Source: Clostridium aceticum (lineage in GTDB: Bacteria > Bacillota > Clostridia > Peptostreptococcales > Natronincolaceae). Taken from it: DNA of 64,000 nt. The position numbers and the translations under genes are program-made. The stretch covers positions 3,959,418 to 4,023,417 of the forward strand of contig NZ_CP009687.1 in the NCBI RefSeq assembly GCF_001042715.1. Reading direction: 5' to 3'. The first letter of the stretch is position 1, and each line of letters opens with the position of its first letter. Below the pieces are notes generated by a model. It was not told where the DNA came from. It saw only the letters and a program-made list of their open reading frames with translations, and ran no database searches. This document shows, one piece after another, positions 9,094 to 18,097 of this stretch.

Positions 9094-10311
9094 CTATACA
9101 ATCTTTGTCTTTAGTTCTTCTATTTTTATGCTCCCTTTATCTATTTCCTCTATTAACTTAGGTATAATCTCATAAATATCTCCCACGATACCATAATGAG
9201 CTACTTTAAATATCGGTGCATTTTCATCTTGATTCATGGCAAAAATACACTCAGCATTACTCATACCTGCTACAAACTGTACTGATCCAGACACACCACA
9301 AGTGATTAAGAGTTTTGGTCTCACTGTTCTACCGCTTAACCCAATTTGCTTTTTAGCATCTCCCCATCCGGCTTCGATTAAAGGTCTGGTAGAAGCCACC
9401 TGTGCTCCTAGTTTTTCTGCTAATTTATAGATCATATCTAAATCTTTTTGAGACTTAATACCTCTGCCGGCTACTACGATGGTTTCTGCCTCTGAGAGGT
9501 CTTCTTCCTGTTCCTTCGGTTTCACATCTATTACTTTGATTTGAGATACTAGCTTTTCCTTAGCTATCGAACATTTTGTTATCTTTCCTAAAGCCTCCTG
9601 GTTAGGTTCTGCTGCTGTCATCACCTTATAGCGTACGGTAGCAAACTGTGGTCGATGATTTGGCGTAATTATTTTTGCCATAATATTTCCACCAAAGGCT
9701 GGTCTAATCTGAATTAAATCAGAGTTTTCTTTTACATCTAATATCGTGCAGTCAGCAGTCAACCCAGTTTTGAATCGAGCAGATATCCTTGGTGCTAGAG
9801 ATCTCCCTACGGTAGTTGCTCCCACTAGTACAATAGAAGGCTTTTTATTATACACGAAGTCTTCAAATGCTGCAGTATAGGGCTCTATTTTAAAATGCTT
9901 CAAGGGTTCTTCGTCATAGACGAAAACCTCATCTACTCCATAATATAGCAGTTCTTGAGCCTTTTCATAAATATTATGTCCAATGAATACCGCATAAACT
10001 GGGTTATTTAACTTTGCCGCCAACTCCTTGGCTTTCCCTATCAGTTCCATAGTTACAGGATGGATTTCTCCCTCTAGATGATCTACATATACAGCGATAC
10101 CCCTCCAAAGCTTTTTATCTATCTCCGTAGTCTTTTCTTCCATCCATTGAAAAGCACCTTCATCTCCCTTGTCGATGCAAATTTTACACATTTTACAGGC
10201 GGCATTTATTTCTATCACACCATTGTTGTTTTCTATAGCATTAAAGGGACAGAGTTCCAAAGTTTCTTTGATATTTTTAATTTTGTTTTGGTTTATAATA
10301 ATTCTCGCCAT
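9094..10311 (-). CDS. etfA: Electron transfer flavoprotein alpha with N-terminal FeS domain
   Basis: 405 residues. The first 60 form a short ferredoxin-like extension with cysteines in LCPFN and CKMCKIC, enough for one [4Fe-4S] cluster. Then follow the EtfA domain (VAVYVDH-like start, AFGGNIMAKI) and the FAD-binding domain (SGRTVRPKLLITCGVSG). Such extended EtfA subunits occur in bifurcating Etf complexes and pass electrons to or from ferredoxin. It follows etfB by 24 bp and precedes the dehydrogenase gene by 12 bp, so the three are co-transcribed. Confidence 0.94.
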   Translation of the reverse strand: MARIIINQNKIKNIKETLELCPFNAIENNNGVIEINAACKMCKICIDKGDEGAFQWMEEKTTEIDKKLWRGIAVYVDHLEGEIHPVTMELIGKAKELAAKLNNPVYAVFIGHNIYEKAQELLYYGVDEVFVYDEEPLKHFKIEPYTAAFEDFVYNKKPSIVLVGATTVGRSLAPRISARFKTGLTADCTILDVKENSDLIQIRPAFGGNIMAKIITPNHRPQFATVRYKVMTAAEPNQEALGKITKCSIAKEKLVSQIKVIDVKPKEQEEDLSEAETIVVAGRGIKSQKDLDMIYKLAEKLGAQVASTRPLIEAGWGDAKKQIGLSGRTVRPKLLITCGVSGSVQFVAGMSNAECIFAMNQDENAPIFKVAHYGIVGDIYEIIPKLIEEIDKGSIKIEELKTKIV

Positions 10312-10335
10312 TTTTCTAAACCTCCCGGATCTTTA

Positions 10336-11124
10336 TTAAATAAATTTTAAGGCTCTAAGTTTGTCAGAAATCCTCACTCCCAAATCCTCACCAGTTCCCC
10401 TCCATATTTCTTGATCTCTATTGGTATCCGGCGGAAAAATTTTTTCTACTTGTGTAGGAGAACCATTTAATCCATAACACTTTTCGTTCTTTTCTTCAAA
10501 ATCCTTTAATCCATATACAGCAACTTCTTTATTTTTTGTGGCTAGTTTTTTCTTAAAGGAAGGCAGTCTAGGTTGGAATATTCCTTTTTCTACTGTAATC
10601 AAACAAGGCAGCTGTACTTCTACAGTTTCTACCGTAGTTGGCATATCGATTTCCACTAAGATGGATTTTGTATCGACTTGTAGTATCTTCTTTACATTGG
10701 TCACATGAGCCATACCCAAAATTTCCGCCATTTCTGGTCCTACCTGGGCAGTATCTCCGTCTGTTGTTTGCTTACCACAGATGATTAAATCGAAGGGACC
10801 TGCTTTTTTTACACCCTGTGCAAGGGTGTAGGAGGTTGCTAGTACATCTGCACCAGCAAACTTTTTATCTGAAAGCAAAATCCCATCATCTACACCCATC
10901 ATAAAACATTCTCTAATCACTGCTTCCGATTGGGGAGGTCCCATTGTCATTACCTTTACTTCTCCACCGACTTCTTCTCTGATTTTAAGGGCAGCTTCTA
11001 CAGCATATAGATCATAGGGATTCATCTTAGCCTCAATACCATCTCTCTTTAAAACCCCTGTCACTTCATCTACTTCCACTTTGGTAGTACCAGGAACTTG
11101 TTTAATACATACTAAAATATCCAT
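10336..11124 (-). CDS. etfB: Electron transfer flavoprotein beta
   Basis: 262-residue EtfB starting MDILVCIKQVPGTTKVEVD after an AAAGGAG site. It carries the nucleotide-binding pattern GKQTTDGDTAQVGPEMAE typical of EtfB. In bifurcating Etfs this subunit holds the bifurcating FAD and contacts NAD. First of the three redox genes, 87 bp after lrgB with no clear terminator in the gap, so lrgAB and the Etf/LDH genes can form one transcript. Confidence 0.95.
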   Translation of the reverse strand: MDILVCIKQVPGTTKVEVDEVTGVLKRDGIEAKMNPYDLYAVEAALKIREEVGGEVKVMTMGPPQSEAVIRECFMMGVDDGILLSDKKFAGADVLATSYTLAQGVKKAGPFDLIICGKQTTDGDTAQVGPEMAEILGMAHVTNVKKILQVDTKSILVEIDMPTTVETVEVQLPCLITVEKGIFQPRLPSFKKKLATKNKEVAVYGLKDFEEKNEKCYGLNGSPTQVEKIFPPDTNRDQEIWRGTGEDLGVRISDKLRALKFI

Positions 11125-11211
11125 ATCATTTCTCCTTTGCTTTTTAATAATCTGTATTAAAGATAGATGTTGCTAATAGTAAGTTGAAAAGTCTTTTGAG
11201 GGATTACTTTT

Positions 11212-11913
11212 TTACCATGCTACATTAAATAACTGCATTAATAATGGCACAATCAGTACAGTAGTCAGACCTGCCACACCTATTGCTAAACCGCTCATGG
11301 CCCCTTGAGTTTCTCCTAGTTCCATAGCCTTTGTGGTTCCTACTGCATGGGAGGCGGTACCTATAGCAATCCCTACAGCTACTTCATCTTTTATTCTAAA
11401 AGCATTACATACCATTGGTCCAATTACTGCTCCGGAAATCCCTGCTATAGTGATGGCTCCCACTGTAATAGAAGGAATTCCTCCTATCTGTCTGGATATT
11501 TCTATCCCTATAGGGGTTGTTACTGACTTGGGGATTAAAGACGCAGCAATTGCTCCTTCTATATTGAAAATATTTGTAAGGATGATCATACTACTTACCG
11601 CAGCAACGCATCCAGCTGTGATTCCTATCAAGATTGCAGCCAAGTTAGCTTTTAAAAGTTCCCTCTGTCTATAAAGAGGTACTGCTAAAATCACTGTAGC
11701 TGGACCCAAAAAAAACATGATCAAATCTCCCCCCTTATTATAGTATTCTATATCAATGTTAAAAGTAGTTAAGACCGCCATGATACAGATAATACTAAGT
11801 AATAGAGGGTTAAAAAAGACTATTTTTGTTTTCTTGTAAATGAATACGCCTAGCTCAAAAAATAAAAGTGATAAAACAATACCAAAATAAGGGGTATCTA
11901 AAAAAGTCATCAT
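11212..11913 (-). CDS. lrgB: LrgB/CidB-family membrane protein
   Basis: 233-residue integral membrane protein with several hydrophobic helices and the family signatures LIPKSVTTPIGIEIS and GTASHAVGTTKAMELGE. It overlaps the upstream lrgA by 4 bp. Work in Bacillus and other species shows LrgAB-type pairs can carry pyruvate across the membrane, although older annotation calls them murein hydrolase or antiholin regulators. Here it sits directly before etfB-etfA-ldh and no lactate permease gene is present, so lactate or pyruvate transport is the favoured role (inference). Confidence 0.92.
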   Translation of the reverse strand: MMTFLDTPYFGIVLSLLFFELGVFIYKKTKIVFFNPLLLSIICIMAVLTTFNIDIEYYNKGGDLIMFFLGPATVILAVPLYRQRELLKANLAAILIGITAGCVAAVSSMIILTNIFNIEGAIAASLIPKSVTTPIGIEISRQIGGIPSITVGAITIAGISGAVIGPMVCNAFRIKDEVAVGIAIGTASHAVGTTKAMELGETQGAMSGLAIGVAGLTTVLIVPLLMQLFNVAW

Positions 11914-12278
11914 GCTGTCTTCTTCTCCTTTACTGCTATTTTTTTTCTTATAAGTTGTATTGTCAAACCTGTAACACCCATAACAATGACGGTAGATAAA
12001 AGAATAACACTAACAATAGCTAGCCACTGTTCTTGGATAAGGTGTAAATTAGCAAGCAAACTAACACTTGTTGGTATAAAAAAGAAAGCCAGATGATCTA
12101 ATAAAAATTTAGTAATTTTATCAATCATCTCTAGCTTCACAATTCCCGTTAAAAGCAATATCAACATGAAGATCATCCCTAGTACATTTGCTGGTATAGG
12201 GATACCTATTACTTTGTTTGCGAATTCTCCGGCTAAACAAACTATTAGAATAATACAAAGCTGTCTAAATATAGCCAA
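11910..12278 (-). CDS. lrgA: LrgA/CidA-family membrane protein, TTG start
   Basis: About 122 residues with four hydrophobic stretches and the LrgA/CidA pattern (GEFANKVIGIPIPANVLGM, then HLAFFFIPTSVSL). The longest frame opens at ATG 12362, but that codon lies in the -35 region of the promoter and has no ribosome site. A TTG at 12278 is preceded by AAAGGAGG at ideal spacing and gives the normal family N-terminus (LAIFRQLCIILIVCLAGE), so I start there. It forms a two-component membrane complex with LrgB. Confidence 0.88.
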   Translation of the reverse strand: MAIFRQLCIILIVCLAGEFANKVIGIPIPANVLGMIFMLILLLTGIVKLEMIDKITKFLLDHLAFFFIPTSVSLLANLHLIQEQWLAIVSVILLSTVIVMGVTGLTIQLIRKKIAVKEKKTA

Positions 12279-12313
12279 ACAAATTCCTCCTTTATAAAAA
12301 TCTTTAGGTATAG

Positions 12314-12362
12314 TGGTCTTACCAGTTATCAAGATATTATCACTGTTTTTAAAATATTTCAA
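12314..12362 (-). promoter_or_regulatory. Promoter and FadR/PdhR-type operator of the lactate operon
   Basis: On the minus strand, -35 TTGAAA (12362-12357), a 17-bp spacer, and -10 TAATAT (12339-12334). The palindrome TGGTAAGACCA (12324-12314) follows right after the expected start of transcription. TGGT-N3-ACCA is the operator form of PdhR/LldR-type GntR regulators (established). The FadR-family gene just upstream is the likely repressor, released by lactate or pyruvate (inference). Confidence 0.75.
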
Positions 12363-12381
12363 CTGTTATTTTATAGTTTAC

Positions 12382-12487
12382 TCATAGACGTTAACCTACC
12401 ACAGCTATTACCAAAATTCTCTGGAACTGTCATCCGAAGCATAGCGAAGGATCTTGGAATAACGAAGAATTTTGCTGATGCTAATGA
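12382..12487. mobile_element. MITE family 1, copy 3 (106 bp)
   Basis: Runs from TCATAGACGTTAAC to GCTAATGA, a short form with part of the right arm lost. Flanking 8-mers TAGTTTAC (12374-12381) and TCGTTTAC (12488-12495) match at 7 of 8, an aged target duplication. It lies between the FadR-type regulator and the lactate operon promoter. Confidence 0.8.
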
Positions 12488-12528
12488 TCGTTTACTTTAT
12501 CTGAAATTTTAGAACACCTATAGGCATT

Positions 12529-13233
12529 TTATAGGTGTTCTTTCTTCATTAACGTATCATAAATCAATTGTAAGTGCTTTGACATAGCTAAAGAAGCTGC
12601 CTTAGGGTTTCTATGCTTTATGGATAAATATATTTCTTCATGCTGTTGCATTAAAATATCTGCATTATCTTTATTATTTAATATTTTTCCTCTGGCTTCT
12701 TTAATAAAGGTATCCATGAGAGAAGATATAACATTTAATACATTCACAATTAAAAAATTCTTAGAAGCTTGAGCAATTTTATAGTGAAATTTTTTATCTA
12801 AAAGAACATTAATCTCTTCGTTTTCTGTATCTTGCAACTGTACTAGTAATTCCTCTAGTTCCTTTAACTCTTCCTCAGTAATCCTTGCAGCAGCCAAAGC
12901 TACTGTTTCAATTTCTAAGATACTTCTCAATTCTAAAATATCTTCTGGTTTCCCTTTATTCAACATAAAAACCACCGATAGTGGTTCAAATAAACAGTTA
13001 TCAAAACTTGTTTTGATAAAGTTTCCTTCTCCTTGTCTTACCTCAGTTATTCCTATAATTTCCAAAGCCCTTAAAGCCTCTCTTACAGAAGCTCTACTTA
13101 CTTTTAAAGATTCAGCTAAGTCTCTTTCTGAAGGTAATTTGTCTCCTTGTTTTAAGGTTCCATCTACAATCATATTTTGAATTTGCTCAATAATATGTTC
13201 ATACACTTTTGTATTTTTTATAGGTTTAAACAT
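12529..13233 (-). CDS. FadR-family GntR transcriptional regulator
   Basis: 234 residues. The N-terminal winged helix (residues 1-75, with GDKLPSERDLAESLKVSRASVREALRAL split across the recognition helix) is typical of GntR. The C-terminal FCD domain has the Asp/His metal-ligand pattern (DKKFHYKIAQ, HEEIYLSIKHRNP, MSKHLQ). Members such as LldR and PdhR respond to lactate or pyruvate. It is divergent from nothing: it lies on the same strand, upstream of lrgAB-etfBA-ldh, separated by a MITE, and its own start has an AGGAGG site. A TGGT-N3-ACCA operator after the lactate operon promoter supports local control. Confidence 0.92.
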   Translation of the reverse strand: MFKPIKNTKVYEHIIEQIQNMIVDGTLKQGDKLPSERDLAESLKVSRASVREALRALEIIGITEVRQGEGNFIKTSFDNCLFEPLSVVFMLNKGKPEDILELRSILEIETVALAAARITEEELKELEELLVQLQDTENEEINVLLDKKFHYKIAQASKNFLIVNVLNVISSLMDTFIKEARGKILNNKDNADILMQQHEEIYLSIKHRNPKAASLAMSKHLQLIYDTLMKKEHL

Positions 13234-13281
13234 AATCCTCCTCTTTCATCTTTACTTTGTTCATCTAAAGTTATATCTTAA

Positions 13282-13402
13282 TCACAAGTGTCAACTTAAT
13301 ACAATCATTTGCAAAATCCTGTTAAACTGTCATCCTGAAGATAGCGAAGGATCTTGGAATAATGAAAAGATGACAAATTATGGTTTAGGTTAATGCTAGT
13401 GA
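13282..13402. mobile_element. MITE family 1, copy 4 (short, 121 bp) with perfect TSD
   Basis: Runs from TCACAAGTGTCAAC to GCTAGTGA with the ATCCTGAAGATAGCGAAGGATC core. Identical 8-mers TATCTTAA flank it at 13274-13281 and 13403-13410. It is just upstream of the FadR-type gene. Confidence 0.88.
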
Positions 13403-13485
13403 TATCTTAATAAAAGTTTCCTACAATTCCAAAGCATATTGATCTGCTTCACAGTACAGAATATTATAGAAGGGAGTGATATATT

Positions 13486-13971
13486 TTAATAACCATCTGC
13501 CTGTCGTTGATGATTAATTTGATTTTTCATTAAATAAGCTTCTTTTATTTCATCGAAGGTAAAACCTAATTTTATGCCTAGCGCTAAAAATCCTTCAAAT
13601 AATTGAGTATAACCTTCTTCTGATAAAGATTGATAGAATTCAGTACTAAGCTTAAGGACTTCTTGAAATTGTTGTAAAAGATTATGATCATTATTGGTTC
13701 CTTGAAATTCTCTATTATGGAAATTTTTATCTAAGCCTATGCTTAATAAAAAGTGTAAACAATCTACAAATTCTTCTAAGACAACTGCCTTTGGAGAAGA
13801 TGTTTTTGTGCTCCAAAACTTAAAACATCTTGTTTCATTAGCTAGCTCCCCAAGTTCTACCTCGAGGGCTAATACTTTAGCAGGTACTAAATCTTGATCA
13901 TATAAATGATGATTTTTAAGTATAGTTTCATCTAACTGTTTTTGAATAGTAAATAACTGCTGCATATCCAT
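13486..13971 (-). CDS. Dimeric all-alpha dUTP diphosphatase
   Basis: 161-residue protein of the dUTPase_2/MazG-like all-alpha NTP pyrophosphatase group. It hydrolyses dUTP to dUMP and pyrophosphate, keeping uracil out of DNA and feeding dTMP synthesis. The metal-binding acidic pattern is visible in EVELGELANE and LEEFVDCLHFLLSIG. The GGAGG site precedes ATG at 13971 (MDMQQLFTIQKQLD). It stands alone, divergent from argH. No trimeric Dut motif is seen. Confidence 0.88.
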   Translation of the reverse strand: MDMQQLFTIQKQLDETILKNHHLYDQDLVPAKVLALEVELGELANETRCFKFWSTKTSSPKAVVLEEFVDCLHFLLSIGLDKNFHNREFQGTNNDHNLLQQFQEVLKLSTEFYQSLSEEGYTQLFEGFLALGIKLGFTFDEIKEAYLMKNQINHQRQADGY

Positions 13972-14102
13972 AAGGAACTTCCTCCTTTTATCCCCTTAAG
14001 GTTTTGACAATATTGTAGCACATCTCCTTTGAAAAAACTATGAAAATCTCTATTAAGGTGTAATTTCTTTCTATTCCCTTTAAGTAAATTTTATTTCTAT
14101 TC

Positions 14103-14131
14103 TTGACTTATATATTTATGTAATATATAGT
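14103..14131 (+). promoter_or_regulatory. Sigma-A promoter of argH
   Basis: TTGACT, 17-bp AT-rich spacer, TATAGT, 35 bp before the argH start codon. Confidence 0.7.
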
Positions 14132-14165
14132 ATAAATATACATTCTTTAGGAGGTTGATTATTTT

Positions 14166-15563
14166 ATGGATGATAAAAATAAAGCACTTTGGAGCGGACG
14201 TTTTGCTGAATCTCCAGCAGAAATTATGCAAAAGTATAGTCAGTCATTAGATGTTGATTGGCACTTATATAAAGAAGATCTACAGGGAAGTAAGGCTCAT
14301 GGAAAGATGCTGCACCACATTGGAATTCTCTCTGAAGAAGAACTGCAACAAATTTTAACAGCTTTAGAAGAAATTCAAGAAGAAGTGGATCAAGGTACCC
14401 TGCAACCCAAGATTTCTTTAGAAGATGTACATATGAATCTAGAAGCAAGACTAATTGAAAAATTGGGTCCTTTAGGAGCAAAAATTCATACAGGTCGTTC
14501 ACGAAATGACCAAGTAGCTACAGACTATAGATTATATATGAAGAAGGCTACTAATGATATTAAAGGAAAGGTGCTTTTATTTTTAGAAGCTTTACTACAA
14601 CGGGCAGAAAAAGATATTGACGTTGTTATTCCTGGGTTTACACATCTTCAGCATGCTCAGCCTATTTCTTTGGGTCATTACTGGATGGCTTATTTCTGGA
14701 AGTTTACCCGCGATTTAAAAAGATTTCAAGCAGCTTATGATACAACCAATGTAAATCCTTTAGGTGCTGGAGCTTTAGCAGGGTCCACTTTGCCTTTAGA
14801 CAGAGAGTTTACTAGAGAAGAACTAGGCTTTGAAGTAAATACTCAAAACAGTCTAGATACTGTATCTGATCGAGACTATCTTTTAGAGTTTCTATTTGCT
14901 GCCTCTACCCTTGTGCTGCATACCAGCGGATTAAGTGAGGACTTGATCATATGGAGCACTTCAGAGTTTGATTTTATCGAACTGCCAGATGCTTTCTGTA
15001 CAGGCTCTAGTATGATGCCCAACAAGAAAAACCCTGATGCTTTAGAATTAACACGAGGTAAGACCAGCGGCGTGTTAAGCGGCTTGTATGATCTTATGAT
15101 TAACATCAAAGGGCTTCCTTTAACTTATAACAGAGATCTACAAGAGGACAAGCGTCCAGTACTCCATGTCATACATACGGTTAATATGATTCTAGATGTG
15201 TTGACACCTTTAGTGGCAGGCATTACTCCCAAAGAAGAAAGTATCAAACCTCATTTAAATAAAGGCTTCTTACTAGCTACAGATGTAGCAGAATATTTAG
15301 TTTCAAAGAACGTTCCTTTTAGAGAGACCCATGAAATTGTGGGTAACTTGGTTCAGTATTGTATTAAACATCACAAGACCTTTGAGGACCTAACGATTGA
15401 GGAATGGCAAAATTATTGTGCCGCCTTTGAAAAAGATGTTTATGATATCTTATCTCCTCAACTGGCGGTAGACCGAAGAAAAACTTTTGGTGGTACTGCA
15501 CGTAGTGAAGTAAATCGCCAAATCCAAGAAGGAAAAAACATCCTAGAGGTTTTTAACCTTTAG
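14166..15563 (+). CDS. argH: Argininosuccinate lyase
   Basis: Cytoplasmic homotetramer splitting argininosuccinate into arginine and fumarate, the last step of arginine synthesis. 465 residues, the normal length. The fumarase/aspartase superfamily signature GSSMMPNKKNPDALE is intact (catalytic-loop Ser included), along with HTGRSRNDQVATD and TPxxPE-region equivalents such as FTHLQHAQPISLGH. An AGGAGG-like site precedes ATG at 14166. No argG neighbour is present in this window, so argH is transcribed alone from the promoter at 14103-14131 and ends at a hairpin terminator. Confidence 0.97.
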   Translation: MDDKNKALWSGRFAESPAEIMQKYSQSLDVDWHLYKEDLQGSKAHGKMLHHIGILSEEELQQILTALEEIQEEVDQGTLQPKISLEDVHMNLEARLIEKLGPLGAKIHTGRSRNDQVATDYRLYMKKATNDIKGKVLLFLEALLQRAEKDIDVVIPGFTHLQHAQPISLGHYWMAYFWKFTRDLKRFQAAYDTTNVNPLGAGALAGSTLPLDREFTREELGFEVNTQNSLDTVSDRDYLLEFLFAASTLVLHTSGLSEDLIIWSTSEFDFIELPDAFCTGSSMMPNKKNPDALELTRGKTSGVLSGLYDLMINIKGLPLTYNRDLQEDKRPVLHVIHTVNMILDVLTPLVAGITPKEESIKPHLNKGFLLATDVAEYLVSKNVPFRETHEIVGNLVQYCIKHHKTFEDLTIEEWQNYCAAFEKDVYDILSPQLAVDRRKTFGGTARSEVNRQIQEGKNILEVFNL

Positions 15564-15572
15564 GTTCCTATC

Positions 15573-15603
15573 AACCTGCTGATCCTCCACAGCAGGTTTT
15601 TGC
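15573..15603 (+). terminator. argH terminator
   Basis: AACCTGCT and AGCAGGTT arms around a 10-nt loop, followed by TTTTTGC, 10 bp after the argH stop. Confidence 0.9.
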
Positions 15604-15714
15604 TATTTTAAAAAATTTATATGGTTTTTATAAATTTATGGTTATAACCCCGACACTTTGGTTATAAATAGTGTAGAAAAAGATTTATAGTTATAGTAAA
15701 AGGAGGAAAAATTT

Positions 15715-16089
15715 ATGAAGAGCTTTGGAGAATTTTTACAATCAGGAGACTGGAAGGGCGAAAAACATGTACCTGTTATTCATGCCCCTGAAAGTGTTAA
15801 AGCTGGTGAGGCTTTTGAATTAAAAATCTCTGTTGGGGATGAAATTCCTCACCCCAATTCATTAGAACATTATATTGCATGGGGAAAGGTATATTTCTTT
15901 CAAGATGGAGGTAAATTCCCTGTAGAACTTGCAACCTTTAAATTTAATGCTCATGGAGAAGGTGGTAATTTTGCAGAACCAGTAGGTCTAACAAAAATAA
16001 AGTTAGATAAATCCGGTACGATTCATGCTATTACCTATTGTAATATCCATGGTGTATGGGAAAACAGCAAAAAAATAACTGTAGAATAA
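15715..16089 (+). CDS. Superoxide reductase (class II, neelaredoxin type)
   Basis: 124-residue superoxide reductase that reduces superoxide to hydrogen peroxide in anaerobes without making oxygen. The single SOR domain holds the Fe(His)4Cys centre: His in EKHVPVIH, His in PHPNSLEHYIAW, and Cys plus His in YCNIHGVWEN. The N-terminal desulforedoxin domain of desulfoferrodoxin is absent, so it is the one-iron class. A strong AAAGGAGG site and a terminator frame a single-gene unit. Electrons normally come from rubredoxin, not encoded here. Confidence 0.95.
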   Translation: MKSFGEFLQSGDWKGEKHVPVIHAPESVKAGEAFELKISVGDEIPHPNSLEHYIAWGKVYFFQDGGKFPVELATFKFNAHGEGGNFAEPVGLTKIKLDKSGTIHAITYCNIHGVWENSKKITVE

Positions 16090-16106
16090 TAGTTGTAGGA
16101 CAATAT

Positions 16107-16140
16107 AAAGGGTAGCTTTTTTCAAAAGCTACCCTTTATT
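16107..16140 (+). terminator. Superoxide reductase terminator
   Basis: A perfect 14-bp stem (AAAGGGTAGCTTTT / AAAAGCTACCCTTT) with a 3-nt loop, 17 bp after the stop codon. Confidence 0.9.
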
Positions 16141-16216
16141 GTATCTGTAGATATACACTTTTAAAGCTAGGATACATATCTATCATTTTTAGGTTTTCTA
16201 TAACTTTATCTTTATG

Positions 16217-16337
16217 TCATTAGCGTTAACCTAAACCGTAATTTGTTATCTCCTCGTTATTACAAGATCCTTCGCTACCCTCAGGATGACAGTTTCATAG
16301 AATGTTGGAAATAATTGTATTAAGTTAACGTTTATGA
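16217..16337. mobile_element. MITE family 1, copy 5 (short, 121 bp)
   Basis: Runs from TCATTAGCGTTAAC to GTTAACGTTTATGA with the CAAGATCCTTCGC arm inside. Flanking 8-mers TCTTTATG and TCTTCATG match at 7 of 8. It lies between the convergent superoxide reductase and cardiolipin synthase genes. Confidence 0.85.
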
Positions 16338-16366
16338 TCTTCATGTTTAACTTTAACCTAGCTTAT

Positions 16367-17806
16367 TTAAAGTATTGGTGAAAATAATCGAGCGATAGAT
16401 TCCTTAAACCGATGGTGCACAGGTCTTTTTCTATACTGTTGTAATATTACTTCTTTGCTTTGTTGTATGTCCTGATAAAAACTTTTCTTTAGTTTTTTAT
16501 TAAGTTCTTCATCATAGATAAAAGCATTTACTTCAAAGTTTAACTGTAAACTGCGAATGTCCAAGTTTGCGGTCCCTATAGAAGAGAAGTTATCGTCTAC
16601 AATAAAAATTTTGCTATGAACAAACCCTTTTTTATATTGGTAGATTTTTACCCCCGCTTCTAATAGTTCTAGAAAATGAGATTTGGAAGCCCAAAAAACT
16701 GTACGATGATCTGGTCTTCCTGGTAGCAATATTCTCACGTCCACCCCTCTAATGGCAGCAGTTTTTAAGGCCATTAAAATACTTTCGTCTGGTACCAAAT
16801 AAGGCGTTGTTATAAATACCCTCTTATTAGCGGTAGTGATAGCAGCAAAATAAGCCTGATGTATGGACTCCCAGTAAGAGTCCGGGCCACTGGAGGTTAC
16901 CTGAATCATTTGTTGTCCACAATTTCCTTGTGCAGGAAAATATACAGCATCCTCTATTTCCTCCTTACTGACAAAAAACCAATCTCTTAAAAAGATCACT
17001 TGTAATAAATAGACAGCTTCCCCCTCTATTTTTAAGTGGGTATCTCTCCAAAATCCCATTTTTTTATTTTTTCCCAGGTATTCGTCACCAATATTTAAAC
17101 CTCCTACAAACCCAATCCTTCCGTCCACAACTAAAATTTTTCTATGGTTTCTATAGTTCAACCTGCTTCCAAAGAAAGGCAATGTTACTGGCAAAAAAGG
17201 TTTTAGTTTTACACCAGCATCCCGTAAGGGTCCTAGAAAGTTTTCTTTTAAATGCCAACAACCTACTGCATCGTAGATCACTCTTACCTCTAAGCCTTCC
17301 TCAGCTTTTTTGATTAATGCTCTTTGGAATCTCCTGCCTATATCACTATCCTTAATAATAAAGTACTCCATATGAATGTGATGTTTAGCATCCCTAATAG
17401 ATTTTAACATTTCGCGAAAAGTTTGATAACCATTGATCAGTACAGTTGCCTCGTTGTTTACAGTAATAGGGGCTTCTGAATTGTTTAATAAAAGAGGTGC
17501 TACTTTGCCTCGGGTATCGGTGAAATTCTTTTTTAAAAATTCTCCGTATCCAGTAAAAGCGATCTGGTGATGAAGCAAACTATGGATTACTTTGTAGTCC
17601 TGCTTCCTTTTCTTGATAAAAGTCCTCTTCTTTCTGTGATTTTGACCTATATACAGATAGAAAAACATTCCTACTACTGGTAAAAATATTAATAGTAAAA
17701 GCCACGCCACAGTTCTAGAAGGATTTCTATTGTCTAGTATAATCAATATGCTTACTAGTATAGTTGTTATAGTAAATAATACAGCAAATATATTTAAAAT
17801 ATTCAT
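16367..17806 (-). CDS. cls: Cardiolipin synthase
   Basis: 479-residue membrane enzyme of the phospholipase D superfamily that condenses two phosphatidylglycerols to cardiolipin and glycerol. Two N-terminal transmembrane helices (residues about 3-24 and 33-53) are followed by two HKD motifs: HRKILVVD near residue 220 and HSKIFIVD near residue 395. Length and layout are those of Bacillus-type Cls. An AGGAGAG site precedes ATG at 17806. It lies near a patatin-like phospholipase gene on the same strand, but a MITE separates them. Confidence 0.96.
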   Translation of the reverse strand: MNILNIFAVLFTITTILVSILIILDNRNPSRTVAWLLLLIFLPVVGMFFYLYIGQNHRKKRTFIKKRKQDYKVIHSLLHHQIAFTGYGEFLKKNFTDTRGKVAPLLLNNSEAPITVNNEATVLINGYQTFREMLKSIRDAKHHIHMEYFIIKDSDIGRRFQRALIKKAEEGLEVRVIYDAVGCWHLKENFLGPLRDAGVKLKPFLPVTLPFFGSRLNYRNHRKILVVDGRIGFVGGLNIGDEYLGKNKKMGFWRDTHLKIEGEAVYLLQVIFLRDWFFVSKEEIEDAVYFPAQGNCGQQMIQVTSSGPDSYWESIHQAYFAAITTANKRVFITTPYLVPDESILMALKTAAIRGVDVRILLPGRPDHRTVFWASKSHFLELLEAGVKIYQYKKGFVHSKIFIVDDNFSSIGTANLDIRSLQLNFEVNAFIYDEELNKKLKKSFYQDIQQSKEVILQQYRKRPVHHRFKESIARLFSPIL

Positions 17807-17945
17807 TTCACTCTCTCCTATAGGTTTTATATATAGATATACACCTCTATATAAACCTTCCTATTCAAGATTTATAATTTATCTTAATATATAGATAAAC
17901 AGCATCAGGACTTAATTTTGAACTTGCTTATCTATAATAACCTTC

Positions 17946-18066
17946 ACATAGGCGTTAGCTTAATACAATTATTTCCGAAGTTCTCTCCAAATGTCATCCT
18001 GAGGGCAGTGAAGGATCTTGGAATAACGAAGAGATGACAAATTATGGTTTAATTTAACGTTAATGA
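17946..18066. mobile_element. MITE family 1, copy 6 (short, about 121 bp)
   Basis: Left end CATAGGCGTTAGC, right end TTAACGTTAATGA, core ATCCTGAGGGCAGTGAAGGATC. Flanking 8-mers agree at only 5 of 8 positions, so this copy looks old. It fills most of the gap between the patatin and cardiolipin synthase genes. Confidence 0.75.
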
Positions 18067-18097
18067 TCATGTTCATAGTTGCATATCCACAGGAGAC

